Positions 62,684 through 64,000 of a stretch of 64,000 bases of DNA are shown in pieces. The notes below the pieces were generated by a model, which was given only the letters and a program-made list of their open reading frames with translations, was not told the origin of the DNA and made no database searches. The translations under genes were made by a program, and so were the position numbers. Source of the stretch: Halomonas sp. (GTDB lineage: Bacteria > Pseudomonadota > Gammaproteobacteria > Pseudomonadales > Halomonadaceae); the NCBI RefSeq assembly GCF_011050415.1, contig NZ_DRFS01000005.1, forward strand, positions 1 through 64,000, given 5' to 3'. Each line of letters starts with the position of its first letter. The stretch's first letter is position 1.

Positions 62684-64000
62684 ATGTCGAATCATGGAGG
62701 CAAGTCAGTTTTCATTGCATCAGTGGTGATTATCTTTGGCTTGGTTATTATTGGGGCAGCCTTCCCTGACGGTTTTGCTAGTGCTGCAGAAGGGGCGTTA
62801 ACGACGGTTACTGAGCTATTTGGCTGGTTTTACCTCTTTTCTGTCTTTGGATTTGTCATTTTTCTATTTGGTTTGGCGCTGAGTAAATATGGAAAAGTAC
62901 GCTTAGGGCCACAGGATAGTCGCCCGAGCTACTCGTTTTTCTCCTGGATTAGCATGCTGCTAGCGGCTGGTTTCGGGGTGGGTTTGGTATTTTATGGTAT
63001 GGCCGAACCGATGTTTCACTATATTGAACCGCCCTATGGTGATGTAACAGCCGAAACGGAAGCCGCAGCCCGATACGCGATTCAATACAGCTACTTTAAC
63101 TGGGGCATACACCAGTGGGCAGCGTTCTCCATCGTTGGTTTAATCATTGCTTATTTTCAGTTTCGTAAAGGGCAGGCAGGGTTGGTCTCTTCGGTACTGT
63201 CGTCGGTAACGGCCAAACACCCCAGAATCCGCCCTTATGCTTCTTGGTTGGATGTTTTTGCCGTCGTAGCCACGGTCATGGGCGTTGCCACTTCGCTTGG
63301 CCTGGGCGTATTGCAAATGAACGGCGGTTTAAATGCTGTGTTTGGTCTGCCTGAAAATGGGCTCTGGCAGTTTGTTATTCTTTTCGTGATGTTCTGTGCC
63401 TATATGGCATCCACCTGGTCAGGCTTGGATAAAGGCATTAAGCGCCTTTCCAACCTCAATATGATCTTATGTATTGGGTTGATGCTGTATGTGCTCATCA
63501 CTGGCCCTACGCTGGCCATTTTAGAAACGATAACCGTGGGCATTGGCGATTATTTGCAAAATTTTATCGGTATGAGTCTACGTATTTCGCCCTATAGTGA
63601 TAATGAGTGGGCCAGTAGCTGGACGATTTTTTATTGGGCCTGGGTAATCGCCTGGTCCCCTTTTGTAGGTACTTTTGTTGCCCGTGTATCTCGTGGTCGC
63701 ACCATTAAAGAGTATGTGTTTGGGGTGTTACTTGTACCGCCCCTGCTAGCCTGCCTTTGGATTGGTGTGTTCGGTGGTGCGGCGCTGCATATGGAGCTTA
63801 ATGGCACCAATGTGGGACTTGCCGAAGCAACTCAGGCTAATATAACGGTGGCGCTGTTCGAGATGTTTGAGCTGATGCCGTTTTCAGGCGTGCTATCCGT
63901 TGTGGCGATGATGCTGATCTTTATCTTCCTGGTCACATCCGCCGATTCGGCCTCGTATATTGTGGCGCAAATGACCGATAATGGTTCGATTAATCCGCCG
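62684..64000 (+). CDS. BCCT-family osmolyte transporter (5' part; runs off the window)
   Basis: 439 codons are present. The BCCT signatures are SMLLAAGFGVGLVFYGMAEP (about 87-106, with the G-x-G-x-G segment of sodium-coupled members) and TIFYWAWVIAWSPFVGTFVA (about 311-330), followed by RVSRGRTIKEY. It imports betaine, choline or carnitine-like compounds with Na+; substrate not decidable. The start ATG 62684 has AGGAC 8 nt upstream. In a halophile it probably serves osmoprotection. The C-terminal regulatory tail lies outside the window, so BetP-type osmosensing cannot be judged. Confidence 0.9.
   Translation, partial: MSNHGGKSVFIASVVIIFGLVIIGAAFPDGFASAAEGALTTVTELFGWFYLFSVFGFVIFLFGLALSKYGKVRLGPQDSRPSYSFFSWISMLLAAGFGVGLVFYGMAEPMFHYIEPPYGDVTAETEAAARYAIQYSYFNWGIHQWAAFSIVGLIIAYFQFRKGQAGLVSSVLSSVTAKHPRIRPYASWLDVFAVVATVMGVATSLGLGVLQMNGGLNAVFGLPENGLWQFVILFVMFCAYMASTWSGLDKGIKRLSNLNMILCIGLMLYVLITGPTLAILETITVGIGDYLQNFIGMSLRISPYSDNEWASSWTIFYWAWVIAWSPFVGTFVARVSRGRTIKEYVFGVLLVPPLLACLWIGVFGGAALHMELNGTNVGLAEATQANITVALFEMFELMPFSGVLSVVAMMLIFIFLVTSADSASYIVAQMTDNGSINPP

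Overview
The window looks like chromosome of a moderately halophilic gammaproteobacterium of the Halomonadaceae (Halomonas/Vreelandella-like). The case rests on an ectoine hydroxylase (EctD), a BCCT-type osmolyte transporter, a TRAP uptake operon, a gammaproteobacterial gene set (PolA, GlnE, TmcA, SpeA, a choline-kinase-like ThrB, a FabY-like ketoacyl synthase) and moderately high GC. Species assignment is inference.

Bases 1-12507 are the right-hand end of an integrated genomic island. It ends in a 48-bp 3' fragment of a tRNA-Thr(TGT) gene next to a tyrosine integrase; the intact tRNA should lie left of the window. The island carries the tail of an ISL3-type transposase, a DnaQ-like exonuclease, a 1929-residue DUF4011-type SF1 helicase with a C-terminal Vsr/MTES_1575-like nuclease domain, and an array that I read as three integron gene cassettes without an integron integrase. 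The cassettes hold (i) a GNAT acetyltransferase, (ii) a two-gene unit of an RNase H/RuvC-fold protein translationally coupled to a Ser/Thr protein kinase, and (iii) a GIY-YIG nuclease-domain protein. The best evidence for the array is that the R'' box near the end of each cassette is the reverse complement (6/7, 6/7 and 7/7) of the R' box at that same cassette's start, as expected of an excised circular cassette. The RNase H-like/kinase pair, with the helicase-nuclease as neighbour, is the best candidate for an undescribed (probably anti-phage) system.

From 12.5 kb on the content is ordinary chromosome. 12.6-15.3 kb: metallo-beta-lactamase-fold protein and DsbA-family protein, divergent from a LysR regulator. 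15.3-18.5 kb: an AT-rich gap, manganese catalase, a YciE-type ferritin-like protein and a Crp/Fnr regulator (oxidative stress). 18.7-20.6 kb: EctD and an FAH-family hydrolase. 20.7-23.6 kb: thrB-speA operon, divergent from polA (23.8-26.6 kb). 26.6-30.4 kb: FbpABC-like ferric iron ABC transporter behind a Fur-box-like sequence. 30.6-35.9 kb: a TRAP transporter with a HisD-like dehydrogenase and an SDR, an arrangement resembling sulfopropanediol (DHPS) uptake and oxidation. 36.2-40.5 kb: tmcA, pepD, dps.

40.8-49.7 kb holds glycerate kinase, two related lipoproteins followed by a DUF1007/NicO metal-transport pair with a Zur-like site, a HIT protein, entericidin, an I78 inhibitor lipoprotein, a LysE exporter divergent from a MocR regulator, a voltage-sensor-like membrane protein and a thioesterase. 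49.7-55.2 kb: AtoE-type transporter, MATE transporter, YfhL-type ferredoxin, coaD and the FabY-like synthase. 55.3-64 kb: TrmB-like methyltransferase, PBP4-type carboxypeptidase, dgkA, glnE, an AEC carrier, a small membrane protein and the first 439 codons of a BCCT transporter cut by the window end.
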